Assembly (NCBI GenBank): GCA_000499405.2
Contig: HG738137.1
Location: 16,727,601-16,791,600 of the forward strand
DNA: 64,000 bases
Origin: Onchocerca volvulus
Taxonomy: Eukaryota > Nematoda > Chromadorea > Rhabditida > Onchocercidae
Reading direction: 5' to 3'
Part shown: piece by piece, positions 12,101-25,300 of the stretch
Layout of the letters: every line of letters begins with the position of its first letter
Numbering within the stretch: the stretch's first letter is position 1
Position numbers and translations under genes: made by a program
Notes under the pieces: generated by a model
Database searches by the model: none
Told to the model about the DNA's origin: nothing
The model's input: the letters and a program-made list of their open reading frames with translations, nothing else

Positions 12101-14062
12101 ATCTTTTGCACAACAACAATTCCCGACTGCTGCACAACAACCGTTTCCACCCTTTGCACAGCAACCGTTCCCACCTGTTGCACAACCACAGTTTCCACCT
12201 GTTGTACAACAACCCTTTCAACCTGTTCAACAACCGTTTCCACCCTTTGCACAACAACCGTTTCAACCTGTTCAACAACCGTTTCAACCTACTGTACAAC
12301 AACGGTTTCCATCCGTTGTACAACAATCACGGCCAGATTCAACAAATATTCGAAAAACACTATCTAATTATTTCGATGTGATACCAAAGGTTTAAAAATA
12401 ATTTTTGTTTCATGAGTATTTAAAATGTGAATTGAAGATTGTTACAATAAAAGGTAACATTTAATATATTTGCAGGTTGTTAATACCATAGGATCTTTTA
12501 TTGGTTCCTCCTTCGATATTGATATTGGGCCAACACGGACTCAAAGCAGTCAAAGCAGTTTTTTCAAACGGGTTGAACACCAAAGTTCATTTCGAGGTAG
12601 AACACAAAATCGTTACTCTTATAGCACGTCGAAAAGTGGAACAACCAAGAAGACAACTAAAAGGCAGGCTAATCGTCCTGTCTTGGGTTTGTTTATTTCT
12701 TAATAACAATCTACTCTAGTCTTACTGCAAAGTTATTAAATCTAAATTAATATTTGACTGTATTTAAATTACCATGAAGGCTCTCAATGATACATATTTG
12801 CACTGTCAATATTCCTGATATTCGTAACATCATAAAAGCTGTTTGGCATAATTTACAACGAAAATATGATCATATATTTTGAAGCATATAATTTGTCTAA
12901 TTCCAATTCTATTATTCTTTTCAAGTTTCTTGCATCATTAATATTCAGCTTGTTTTAAAAGATTAATTGATTAAATAAGATTACTGTAATATATTTCATT
13001 ATTATTCATTCATAAACTGAATCATATGTCAAAATCATGATTCAAATTATCTAACCTTCTATATTATTGATACATATATCATTTCAGGAACACGATATAC
13101 GATAGCTTGCGTACGTCATGGTGAAGTAGATGATGAACATATGTTGGCACTTTGTGGTATCTGTTGGACGTGGCGTAAATTGCCATCCGATTATTTTCCA
13201 CCTTTACTTAATGAACTTGTTTGTTCCAAAGATAATGAAGGTCATTGCCTATCCGGTAATTTTTCACGCAATTTCTTATGCTTCTTAAAGTCTTAAAGTC
13301 CTATTATTATTATTATAGAGAAGATTAATAATTAAATTTCTTCTATGTTTTCTTTGATCATAGATTACTTTTATCAACAAAAAAGAAGAAATGAAACAAA
13401 TGAATGATTCATTGTTCATATTATTCGAATTAATCGCTTTTTTATTAGGAAGTTTTCAAATTAATAAATTGCAAAGATATGAAAGGACATAGGTGTACCT
13501 TTTCAACTAACAATTTAGAGAAAACTTGTTCTTTTTTTTTTTTTTGGGAGAAGAGGAGAAAAATGGGGATGAAGAGCGGGATGGAGAGAGAGAAAAAAAT
13601 TGATTTTTTGATTTCCAATTTCTTTACTGCAATCATATTTGAAAACTTATAATTGCGAGGAAACTAGTCCTCAATATAGTCGAAAATTAAATATATATAT
13701 ATATTTTTAATTCAATCAATTTAAATAATCTTAAAAAAAAAAAAAAGAAAAACTTTTGAATGTAATCAAAACATATTGTTACTGAAAAAAAAAAAAATTT
13801 TCACATTGATTCGATCAAAGTTTTTAATTTATTAGTAATAATGATATATATCATAAATTATCAATTATTTGGCTAAATAAATTGGGCGTAGATAATTTTA
13901 GGTTGGGGAAAATGCCAGCAGAAATTCCGGAATTTCGACGTATTACGAAATGTGAACGGAAATTGGCAACCAACAACGATTTCAACAGCAACATGTTGCG
14001 ATTGTCGCATTCGAGCAGGCACTGAGATACATCCACTTATAATTGGCAAAAGACGTAATTAA
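9167..14062 (+). CDS. Secreted proprotein with C-terminal cystine knot (Trunk/PTTH-like)
   Basis: Exons 9167-9439, 9535-9654, 11166-11339, 11523-11609, 11928-12389, 12476-12686, 13088-13255, 13902-14062 keep one frame and give 551 residues. Layout: hydrophobic N-terminus (likely signal), a Cys-rich segment (CPCV...C and CRTLECQTC, residues 92-150), a Gln/Pro-rich repeat spacer (about 228-350, QQPFxPVAQ units), and a dibasic TTKR site at about 435. A mature domain of about 116 residues follows, with nine Cys. It reads LPSDYFPPLLNE, C-x7-C-x6-C, FDVLRN, W, CCDC, GTEIHPLI. C-x7-C-x5-C plus VLR/ILK and terminal CxC is the pattern I know from insect PTTH and Trunk, ligands of Torso; IL-17-type knots share the VLR and CxC but fit the spacing less well. 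The role as an extracellular ligand is inferred. The 9655-11165 intron is the least certain join. AATAAA at 14122. Confidence 0.7.
10363..10460 (+). repeat. Three tandem copies of a 33-bp unit
   Basis: The unit starts CAGAGTTGATCAATGAAACA and recurs at 10363, 10396 and 10429 with few changes. It lies in an intron of the cystine-knot gene. Recent slippage duplication is the simplest explanation. Confidence 0.8.
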
Positions 14063-17000
14063 GCTAATTTTTCCGTCTTCCAATCTGAAAACATTTTCAT
14101 TTTAATCAGACTGTTCTGAATAATAAAATTCGGTAGTAGTCTAAACATGAATTTTTATTGAATTTTGCAATTTTACAGTTAAACTTCCTCTTTTTTTTTT
14201 CTTTTTTTTTTTTTTGAAGTTTTTGTTTAATGAATTCCTTACTGATAAGTTGGCTAATTAATTAGTAAGTATATTAATGAGCAATTTTTTATAAAATAAA
14301 TGAGATTATTACTGAAATTAAAAAAAAAAAAAAATAAGACTGGCAAAAAGATTTAGTGTTGAAACAAAAATTTCGCATAATATCCATTCCATACAAACCT
14401 TGTACAATTATATTTTTGATTCAGAATTCATTAATTGGGGATAATCTTTTGTTTATATATGTATCTAATTTTTATCTGCACAATTTTAGACTAATTTTGC
14501 TTATGATATTTGAATTTTTGGATCTGTTTAATCTATATATCAAGTACAAATAAATGAAAAATTATTGAATATTTTTAAAAAAGTTATAAAAAGAAAATAG
14601 CAGGTTTCTATGAAAATCACCGATGATTTTTGCAGGAGTACTATAAACCGGAGCACTATTTTTTTTCTTTTTAAAAACTAAAAAACTTTCCAATATTACA
14701 ATAACAGTATTACTATCATCATATTTAGCAACAATAATATCGCAAAAACAAAATTTAATATCGCAAATTAAATCTTCGATAAGTAAGCTCAATATTTACT
14801 AAATATAATTCAATGATTCGATTATTCCATACATTTTAATATTGCTCTCTTTTTTCTGCGAAAGAAAAATTCTGAAAATTTCAACTTTTTTGAAATAAAA
14901 CGTTACAATCAATATTTTCTGGTTAAAAAAAAAACTTTATATACTTAAACTGTTATTTTTTTTACATGTGAATGTTATGCATTCCCTTTTAAAATTTACA
15001 AAGCATTTATTTCATTAATTTTCATGAAACAAATTTCTTTTTTGGCAAACAAAATCTTGTAAAAAAGAAAAAAAAAATAACAGTTAAGTAAAATTTATGC
15101 AAATGGCTATAAATAGCAAATAAAGATTCTAAATAAAAAGGCATGGTTTCGAAGCTAAGAACTCAAAATTTTGTTGCATGAATGAAATAATCAATGAATT
15201 ACGCAATAAAGTTGTCATTTTCATCATTTTTGCAAAAGAAATCTTTGCAAAAATTCGAAGAAATTCTAGTAAAGAAAAAGAAAGAAATGAAATTAAATGA
15301 AATATACAACGAATAATCATTAGCATCACAAATTACAGAAATTCATGAATGACTCTTACAAGATACATATGATAAGAAGTTGAAAATGAAAATTAAAACA
15401 ATGAATTTGTTATATGAGTGTTGGAAATTTGTAGAAATTTTTGATGAAAAATAAATTACGGAAAAATGTTTTTTTTTTCTTTTTTATTGCGACCAATTTC
15501 GTTAATTAATCGACGAATGTAGAAGAGTTGATTGCGAATATTTTATTCGGTAATAATTACAAAATTAGACAGAAAATAGAATTAATCGAGAAAGCAGCCC
15601 GATAAATCATTGGGAAAAATGAAAATGTTTTTGAAAGCACAAGCAGCAAAATAAGAAGCCGGTTAGCAATGGCGTCAAAAGGAAGAATGACGCTTGTTAC
15701 GTACGTGTAACAAATCACTTCGATATGGAGACAAAGAGAGAGAGGGAAAAAAACCAAATAAAAATCAAAAAGAAAAAGAAAATTTTTGCTTTGTTTTGTT
15801 TTGTTTATGCAATAAAAAAAAACTATATAAAAATAAATAAAAATAAATAAATAAATAAATAATTATGATTAAATATAATTAATCCAAAAAAAAGTTAAAA
15901 ATTCAACATCAAGTGATTGATTGCCTCAATATGAAGTTAAAGCTGGAGAATGGAAGATAAAGATGAGTGATAGGATGATTTTTTTTTTGAAGGGAAAAGA
16001 AATCTGGAAATGATGAGTCATTGATGACAGAATAGTTGATTAGTCGGATATATTTAGATTTTAATTTGTTTCGATTTTCCGACAATAAGTTAAATGTGAA
16101 TTTTTTGTTTAATTCAATAATTATTACAATGAAATGTCAATAAAAAGTTTTCTAGTCTTTTCTTTTTGAAAATGATCTTTCTAGCATTAATAATCAGAAT
16201 TTTAAATGGCTTCTAAATTCAATGATTTTGAAAAAGGAAAGTAATAATACTATATCACCCCGGAGATTCTTTAGAATGATATGAATTTGAACAAATAAAT
16301 CGTTTCAAAAATGATTTAGTCTTATCATTTCAGATATTAATTTGTTAATTTCATAAATATTAGTATATTAATATTAAATTTTTCCTTTCTTGTTGAAATT
16401 ATAGAAATATTTGAAGACGTGATCAAAAACGTGATAATCTTACGTGTTCATACCGGTTAATGATTCATAGGTTAACAAGATTATTATTAGAAATGAAAAG
16501 TTTACATAGAATCATTTATCTTTTTAACTATTAATGTTGTATGTATAAATAAATCGGATCGTGTTATCAAGACTTATACGTGAATAACGTAAACGACGTG
16601 TGATCTCTCAACACGAACACGCACGTCAACAGATAAATTCAAGCATTTCGGCCACTGATCAAATAGAATAGCGATAGGCCGAGAGATATTCCACGGTTGA
16701 CTTTTTGAGTGAGGTAGAATTGGGGGGGCAGTTATCGAGGTAAGTTGGTTTTCAAAGTTATCGAACGAGGTGTGATGATGTTTTGATCATCGGGTTGATC
16801 TACTATTCCGTGTTATTCCAAGATTCAATCAACAAACTAGTTCAAGATAACCCCGAAGAATTAGGTCGCGAAGATTACGGATAATCCTGTTTTATCAATT
16901 AACCAGGCGAATGTTTGAAGCTAGTGGTAACTGATAAAAAACTTAAATAATCATGTTAATTAGAATGGAATAGTTCGATGATTATAGTCTAGGAAAGGTA

Positions 17001-17389
17001 AAGATGTCGTCATCAAAAAACTTATTCCATTAGATGATGAAAAAAAAAAGAAAAAAAAAAATTAAATGATCCAGGAGGTGTTGTTGGGAATTATCATTTT
17101 GTTGATATTTATTGGAAGCTTGCATGTTTCAAGCATTCTGCATGATAATTAGTGGTTGAAGATTTCCCTTAAATGAATTATCTTACATTTGCAGTGGTGT
17201 AACCAGTGATTGCAATCTTTCCAGTTGCAATTCATATCATATATCTATCCACGATCCATTTTATCCGTTATCAATTTATTTATCATTTATCCATCTATTC
17301 AATCACTTATTCATCTATCTTTTCATCTATCTTATATTCCGGAATTTTGTGTTCTGCATGGTTCAACGTTCAGAAAAATAACTCAAAAC
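14063..17389. other. Long intergenic region before taxilin
   Basis: The poly(A) signal AATAAA at 14122-14127 ends the upstream gene. After that there is AT-rich DNA with many poly(A)/poly(T) runs and no believable exon on either strand. From about 16400 the composition becomes less AT-rich. A GAG|GTAAGT donor at 16739-16745, just after a seven-G run at 16722-16728, could end a non-coding first exon of the taxilin gene. Confidence 0.5.
16570..16739 (+). promoter_or_regulatory. Candidate promoter / non-coding first exon of taxilin
   Basis: This island is less AT-rich than its surroundings. It contains ACACGAACACGCACGTCAAC and a G7 run and ends in a consensus GAG|GTAAGT donor 650 bases before the taxilin ATG, with no other gene nearby. 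The evidence is compositional and positional only. Confidence 0.25.
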
Positions 17390-19776
17390 ATGTCTTCGGC
17401 TCGAAAGACAGGTTGTTCTTTTTTTTTTGCATTCATCCCAAATTTATATTCTTTTTTTTTCTTTTTTACATTTTTATAATGCAACAAAATTAAGTAACTT
17501 AGATAAACAAAACATAGAAAGTTGAAGAAAAAAAAAGAAAATTGCAGATGTGAGAAGTGAATTAGAAAGTATCGGACGATGCTTAGAAGGTGAAGAACTG
17601 GTGAAAGCATTAATGGAACGAGTTTTAGCAACCGAAGAAGAAAAAGCTACGCTAGCAAGCAAAGTTGAAGAGCTATCAAAGGTGCAGAAAATGACTACTG
17701 GTCTAAGGAAACAAAATGAATTGGTGAGAAACTAATAGATATATTGATTATAGTATCATTAAAAATTTCTAGGATACCAAATTATTTTAATTTCAATTTC
17801 ATTACATGAAATCATTTAAGATTATATATGTAAATGCATCTTTTTGCCTTTTTAATATACTTCATTTCTAATTTAGTAATGTTTTTAGAAGTTATTCACT
17901 TCCATTTCAGTCCGTTTTTGTTGAAAAGATTTTAATTTATTTTGGAATTTTTTCATAGTGCTTTTTTGCATAGTTCTCTGAATGATCAGAGAATGAAATT
18001 ATTTAATCAGAAAATGTGAAATATAACTTGCAGGAAACATTATCTCATTTTAGTTAACGAAGAAAGTGGAAACAGTTGAGGGAGTGTTGATGAAAACCGA
18101 ATTAGCAAAATCAAAATTGGAAAATTTGTGTCGAGAAATGCAAAAGGCACAACGAAAAGCGCACGAGGAACATGTAGAGAAATTACGTGAGTTGGAAAGA
18201 AATCGTAAAGATATGATTGAACAGTTTAAAGAATCAGTAGCCGGAATTCAGGTAAACAATATTTCGAATTACTAATGTTTTTCCAGAGTTTGGCAGAAAG
18301 TCGAAGATGGAATATTAAGAAGTCCGGAATTTTCTATGGAAACTTGTGAAATATGATAAAGTTATTAGTTGTTATGAGCATTACTCTCTTTTCACTGCCT
18401 TGAACTTATTATTGTTTGTTACAGAAATCAATGGAATCGGGACGAGAAACCTCTGAAAAGCTAACAAATGACAATGCAATATTGTCGGAGAAATTGAAGA
18501 TTTTGGCACAGGAATATGAAAACAGAGTGGCTGAACTCTCGAAGCAATTTACAGAAGTATGTCAGAAATATTTCTGCAGATTCATCATTATCAAATGTTG
18601 ATATTCTCGATTAAGGAGTTAATTTTCGTTGATTGAGACTGATTTCTTAATTATGATTATTCCAAAAATAAAAGATGACATTTCAGATAATCGTTGGAGT
18701 GTTCTCTTGTATTGCTCTGTTTTATACCGTCGTAAATGTAAGTCATTGCAGAAGACGGAATATTGTGAGAAGCTAACAGCGGCTCGTGACATGGAAGTGG
18801 AGCTGTATAAAACGAAGCTTCAGGCTGCTATATTAGATGCACAAAAATGCACACAAGAGAAAATACAGTTACAAAGCGAGGTTCTTTTTTTACTTTATCA
18901 GTTATCTTTTGTAAAAAAGCTTTTACAAATAGTCTAGAAGTAAGACAAAAAAAAACCACACAAAATGCCTTCTCTCCTAAGCTTAGGCCTTATCGGTTTT
19001 AAAAAATAAATAAATTATGAGGAGATAGACAACTGTCTCTTTTTAATGAAGTACAGGAACGCAGAAACATGGTATGTACTTAAATTTATTGACCATAATA
19101 AACAATCGATCGAAAAAATCTCATCAAATTTTTCAAAAGAAAAATTTTTTCTTTTCATTAAAAAAAATTTTTTTCTCTCATAATTTCCTTATTTTTTTAG
19201 CTCTTAGCTCGTGAACAGAAAGTGAAAGAAGTTCTCGAAGGAGAGAAGGCAATGCGTGAACAGATTGATAAATATACGAAAAAATATAATGAGCTGCATT
19301 TAAGCCTCAACAATTCAAATGAAACGTTTGACAAATTTCGGCGTGAAATGGAGCGGATGAATTCAAACGTCATTAAAGTAGAGAAGGATGCGCGGAAGTG
19401 GAAAGTAAAGTATGATGAGGCTGCTCAGTAAGTTTTGCTGTTGGTATCTGAGTTGACTTGAGGAGGTGATTTCCTGAAACAGCTTTTGAAGGAACTCCAA
19501 TTGATTCTTAATCTAAGTCTAAATTTGACCGAAATTTAATCTAAATTTAGTTCAATCTAGTTTAGTTTTTCTTTTAACAAGGTGTTAGCATAAATTTGAG
19601 ATGCTAGCATTTTCATTACCAATAAAAATGATAAATCCAATTATTTTAGAGCTTTGGCAGCCGCAACTTTGAAAGTTAAAGAATGTGAAGATTTATGCGC
19701 GTTAAAAGATCGACAACTGCAGCAACTTCAGAATTTGTGTCGTACTTTAAAATCTCAAATTTCTAATAATCAGTGA
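17390..19776 (+). CDS. txln: Taxilin family coiled-coil protein
   Basis: Taxilins bind syntaxins and act in vesicle traffic. Exons: 17390-17411, 17548-17723, 18054-18251, 18425-18556, 18752-18880, 19057-19071 (a 15-base microexon), 19201-19427, 19650-19776, for 341 residues. The protein is almost entirely charged heptad-like sequence. The taxilin core is seen in KLENLCREMQKAQRKAHEEH, in the later EMERMNSNVIKVEKDARKWK (family pattern EMEKM..K...LEKE...W), and in the terminal LQNLCRTLKSQ, which matches the LEKLCRALQ motif. The short first exon encodes MSSARKTG. The microexon (ERRNM) is the least certain piece; leaving it out keeps the frame. The exon at 18752-18880 uses a weak GTTCTT donor. Confidence 0.85.
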
Positions 19777-21258
19777 TGTGCTTACATAAGCACTCATTTT
19801 CATGCCTTCTTCTCTTTCTGCAAGTTTTTGCCAAAATTGTAATTATGTGGGCGGATCATGCCTGTCTTCATTTCATCCTACAAGCTTTGAAAGAATGAAT
19901 TTTTTTCGATTATGAAAACTCGTGCATTTTACATACAGTCTTTCAGAAGTTAATAATTTCTACAAACATTCTTTCATTTCTTATAGTAATTACTTGTCTT
20001 TTGCATTTCGATACTGTGTTCCTTTTAAAAATGATTGGGTGCTATTTATTTTCTATCATATTAATCTGTTTATTCATGAAGAATTTACTCTTTATTTACT
20101 CTTTCAATTTCATTTTGTTTAGTTTACGTCGGTGATCAGCAAAGAGCTTCTGTTCTCTGTAATGCTACACTACATTATTACGGAAACAACTAATCTGCAT
20201 TTTGCCATCATGGCTTGCAAAGAAGGTATAATACGCTCTTATATTGCAGTACTTTTGTAAATTGTTCTGTTAAGCTTGTTTGTGCCATAAATCGCTTTCC
20301 ATCTGTATTCGGACAACAGAAACTCAATGAAAATATTGAAAAGGGAGGTTAAAGATTTTTGAAAAATACAGGGAGAAGGAAGAGCAAAAGAGAGATTTTT
20401 GCCGAACAGAGGAATCATCTTCCTCATTTCTCCATTTATGGGCATTATTGGTGCGGTCAAAATCACTTGACGATGGCAAAATGTGAGTCCGGAATTTCGT
20501 GATAATCTGCCCTCATCGACGAAAAATCAGGAGAAACTCTGAAATTCTGCTATTGCTTTTTGGGAATTTGTACTTTTTAAGAGATCACGACAAATAATTT
20601 GTTCATTTAAAAAGGTGGAAGTTCCAGGTTAAGGGAAATGTTTTAACGAATAAAGTATAAATGCATAGGTTATTTGTTTTAGTTAGATTATCGGTGATTC
20701 TTTGCGTTTTATCTCATACAACCAACATATTGCAATGCTTTCTGAATCTAATGATGGATTCTGATGATTTTTTTCTGTCTCATCCTTCCTATAAATCATT
20801 TGAAATGTTTAACCTTAATTGATGTCTTTAGAACTTGAAACTTCCCAATAATTTTCTCTCATATCATCTGTTGTATAATTTTTTCTGAAATATCCAAATT
20901 TAATAAACATCTCTTCTTAAATAGCACAACACATTTTTCAACATCATCTTAATTGGAAAAATTCTATCAAATATGTATTGTTCTCTTGATCATAAATGAT
21001 AAGGAATGATTATTTCCAAAAAATTGATAAAGAAAATTCATAACTTAACGAAATAAAAAGGTATCATTTGTAGAAGATGATCTTTTAACTTTTTTTGTTT
21101 AATACATAAATGATATATAAATTTTTCATTTTTCGCAAATATTAAACATGAATTCTCATGTAAAATGTAAAAAATCTAAGATGAGAAAATATTGTAATAT
21201 GGAAACAAACAATACTATATCAGTAAGGAATAGATAAGAAGTCAAAGTTTATAATTTT

Positions 21259-21427
21259 GAAATTCATAACCTTTAATATCAAAACTCTATTATAATCCTT
21301 GAAATTCATAATCTGTAGTATTACAACATCATTATAACCTTCAAAATTCATAATCTTTAGTGGCACAACTTTATCAGAATTATTAAAATTTATGATCTTT
21401 AATCATAAATTTCAATAGTTCTGATAA
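21259..21427 (+). repeat. 42-bp degenerate tandem repeat ending in a hairpin
   Basis: GAAATTCATAA-like units start at 21259, 21301, 21343 and 21385, a constant 42-base spacing. The last unit runs into a foldback: 21371-21395 pairs with 21403-21427 (25 bp, two mismatches, 7-nt loop). Confidence 0.7.
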
Positions 21428-21718
21428 ATTCATTATCTGAAATTCATGATAATTCTCTCTAAAACTTTTGATGTTTATAACTTAAGTGGCACAAATTTCT
21501 TAGAATCATTGAAATAATTCATCAGATTTGTCATATCAAAAATGTAAATAATATGAATAATTACTTATATTTATCATATCAAAAATAAATGATATATATC
21601 AGTTATAAATTATTGAATTTCAAGAAACATGTACTTGATTCTTTAAGAAAATTTATTTGATTTTTTAAGTACATATATTTGATTTTTGAAATGATGGGAC
21701 AGGTGCTACAACTGGTTA

Positions 21719-21837
21719 TCTGTGTATGTGTGTGTGTATGTGTATGTGTGCGTATGTACGTATGTATGTATGTATGTATGTATGTATGTATGTATGTATG
21801 TATGTATGTATGCGTATGTGTGTATGTGTACATGTGT
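21719..21837 (+). repeat. TG/TATG microsatellite
   Basis: TGTGTATGTG-type dinucleotide repeats lead into a pure TATG tetranucleotide run (about 21764-21811), then TG again. Likely length-polymorphic. Confidence 0.95.
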
Positions 21838-22307
21838 GAAAATAGAAATGTTTGTTTTGCTGGTATCGAGAAAAGATTAATTTTACAATTTTGATGTTTG
21901 CATTCATAGAAGAAATCGTCTTATAAACGAATTATTTCAATCTTTTCTTTTATTACTTTCTTTTATTACAACTGATATCCTCTTTTGAAAGTTTGATCGA
22001 AAATTTTGGCTATTATTTCATCAATTTTTACTTTATATATCAATTCTCCTAAAAATTCAATTATTTCATCAATTTTTTACTTTATATAAATCAATTTTCA
22101 TGCTATTAGAATGTGCAAAATGCAAGTAAGATACAAATTTGATGTTGTAAATTCTGAATTGTACAAATTTTGATATAAATTGCGCGAAATGGCGCAATTT
22201 GCATGCTTACAAATAATTTGTTTTGCAGTATCAAAGAATGTTACGAAGTTATTTGAATATTTGGATATAATAAAGACGTTTGCTATAAATTGTTAACAAG
22301 AAATAGT

Positions 22308-25300
22308 ATGGAAACAAAAGAGAAGCAAATAACTTTTAGTATTGAACGAACTGTTATGAATCAGGTCAAATTTGGTACATATTTTGATCTTATCATCAAT
22401 CAGGTTTATTTTATAGCATTTTAAAATTAAACTCAATTTTAAATTACTATTATTTTGTTGTTATTGTTACAGGAAGAATTCGATTTCCAATATGGATATG
22501 TCAAATCGCGATCAAATTTGGGTAAATTAATGAAAAAGAAGGCAAATGATTGGACACTGCGTAGTTTCATAAATGGAATCAAACAGGCTTTTCCAATATT
22601 ATTTTGGCTTCCAAATGTTTCCAAGTCGGATCTTATCAAAGATATCATTGCTGGCATAACAGTAGGAATAATATGTGTACCACAAGGTTACCCATCTTTT
22701 TATTCCTATAATCGTTTCCTAGAAGCGAACAATGAACAAGAGATTTTTCTGTCAAGTTTGAGTTCATTGGCTTGAAAAAATGTTTAAAAATAATAATCAG
22801 TAAATTAAAGTTTTCCCGAAATGAAAAGTTCTTTTCGATTCTTCCGCATAATTCTTTGTCCAATTAGATTTTCTGTTTTTATATTCAATTAAGATTTATA
22901 CATTAATCGGAAAAAAATATCAATCAATTTAAAAAAAATATTGGACAAGAAAAAAGGAACTTTTTTTTGTTGAATTGCAAGAAAGTAAGTTTTAGCTGCT
23001 TGAAATATTTAGTTTTCAATTAATGTAGCGTGAAATGTCATTCAACTAATTTTCAATTTTTTCTATTATTTTTTTTTCTTTTTTTTAAACAAAAAACAGA
23101 CCAACTTTTTTTGCATATTTGTATTTGTGGAGCATAGAAGAAGAAAAAAATCCAAATTTTGATTTATTATTATAACTTTTTATAATTTGCAAAACTATCT
23201 CTTAGATAATTAGCGAAACTACCCATTTATATACAAATGCATTTTCTTTTTCATAATGAAGCTAATTAAAATATTCCCGAAAAATACTTATTAAACAAAG
23301 GTATGGCAAAGTTTCCTTAAAGATGCTAATCATAATTGATCATTTGACCTTTCTTATCTTATCATCTATCTTGCTAAAAAAAAAAAATCATTTAGCTATG
23401 GCCTATGCTGCCTTAGCAAATGTGAATGCAGTAGTTGGAATGTATACATCGCTGTTCCCGGCATTAGTTTATGTTATCTTCGGCACTTCGAAACATATGA
23501 ATCTTGGTATGTAAGCTTATTTATTTCATCAATTTAGGGCTAAAATTTTCGATATATTCTTTGACTTTTTAGAATTGAATTTCATGTCCAATTTCTTTTC
23601 CTACAAAATTCAGTCTAATTTTATTTTCTCAAACAATTCACTATTCAAAATCAAAAATTTTGTAAAATGACGTGCGCAAAATTGTTTTGAAATTTCGAAA
23701 TCAAAAAGTTTCGTGAAATAGTGTTCGGAAAATAAAAATTATTATAGTAAAGATGATTGCAGGTATGTTTGCAGTTGTAGCATTGATGACAGGAAATGCG
23801 TTGGAGCGAAGAATGAAGGATATATTTAGTAATAGCACTGAAATGTACAATTCGCAAATAATTGATACTGATTTAGCTATTCGATTGGTGGCTACTTTAA
23901 CATTTACTATTGGTGTAGTTATGGTGATGTCAATTTCATCTTTTGCGATAATTGAAATACATTAGTTAAATAATGAGAAAAATTAAGAAGAACGAGATAT
24001 ATCTATCACTTATCTAAATCATTTCGATGTATATGTCTTGTTGTAACAATATTGAATACGAAAATATCACATCGAAATAATATGTTGAAATAATACAGTA
24101 CTTATTTAATATATTAATTGCTTAATGAGAATTTCGTAATGCACTTTCATCTACTTGAACGCTAAATATTTACGAATGCGTCGTAAATATTTAGCGGTTA
24201 AGTAGATGAAACTGTATTACGAAATTTCCAAAATTAATTAAGAATTTGATTGTTATGAATGTACGGTGAAACTGGTTTTTAGTGCAGAAAGAACAGATGA
24301 AGGTCATTCAAGTATGACACGAAAAAATAGAAGATAGCATGTTTGACTGAATATTAATGGCATTACTGACGGGAATAATTTTTCAAATATTGAATTTTTG
24401 AAAATTGTTAATGGCTTATAAAGACGGAATATATTTATTTGTTGCCATTCGTTTTTCTTTTCGAATTTTTAACTGATATTAGATTTTTCAGGCAATTTTC
24501 GCCATTCTACAATTACATTTTATTGCTATTTATTTGGCGGATCCAGTAGTTGGTGGTTTCATAACCGGTGCAGCATCTCATGTATTCACATCACAAATGC
24601 CAAAACTAATTGGTGTCCAAATACCAGCAAGAAGTGGTCCATTCGGCTTTCTGAAATTACCATACGTAAGTTTTCCATAAAAAACATTTTTCATTTCTCT
24701 ATTTGTTGTAATTGTTATAAATAAAATATTTCCAGTCAATCCTGTCAGTTGACGAGAGATTGATTAGTTGAAAAATTTTTCACCATCAGAATACCTTCTA
24801 GATGATATTTTAGTTTTTATTCGATTTTGCGATATTACTGAGGGAAGCAAATTTATGTGTGGTCACCATATCAGCGGTATCAATTATTCTATTGATGCTT
24901 GGAAAATATATTTTAAATCCACCAATACAGCGAAGGATTCGAATACCAGTGCCATTTGAACTTTTTGTGGTTGATATTTCAAATACTTTCGAATTTCTGA
25001 ATTCTTTACTGTTTAAATTGTTGCCGTTACTATCAAATTTTCGCGATAGCTTATTTTAGCAAACAATCAATAGCCCAATTTTCTTCTTGTTCTAAGTTGA
25101 CGCTGATAATCTTATATTATTTTGTAGAGTTATGCCTTATTGAAGATTCAAGCATTATAATCTTTGCTGCGCATAATTTAGAATTTTCTTTACTTAATGG
25201 ATCTTCTCTCTTAATGTCAATAATTCAGATGATGGCTGGCACCTTCGTAACTTATATGCTGGAATTAAATGTGAAACAAAAGGTTGCTGTTGTTGGTTTT

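Larger units (their letters stand above)
19777..22307. other. Intergenic region with satellites
   Basis: Downstream of taxilin, with AATAAA at 20649-20654. It holds a 42-bp degenerate tandem repeat and hairpin (21259-21427) and a TG/TATG microsatellite (about 21719-21837). I see no gene. The open frame over the microsatellite is only repeat. Confidence 0.6.

Noticed and set aside
11922..12326. 134-codon open frame on the minus strand (Leu/Arg/Cys/Trp-rich) and two more overlapping frames
   Set aside because: Antisense and frame-shifted reading of the CAA/CCA-rich repeat that encodes the Gln/Pro spacer; the plus frame at 11928-12389 fits exon boundaries and the flanking exons.
15557..15757. 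66-codon hydrophobic minus-strand open frame
   Set aside because: Antisense of an A-rich intergenic stretch; no splice sites, no recognisable motif.
21603..21907. Open frames reading YTHTHTYIHTYIHTY and CVCVCVYVYM
   Set aside because: Translations of the TG/TATG microsatellite.
24733..24775. Possible SLC26 exon reading SILSVDERLIS after a TTCCAG acceptor
   Set aside because: Runs into a stop and interrupts the family alignment; exon 24814-24969 joins the previous exon in phase 0 and continues the transporter sequence.
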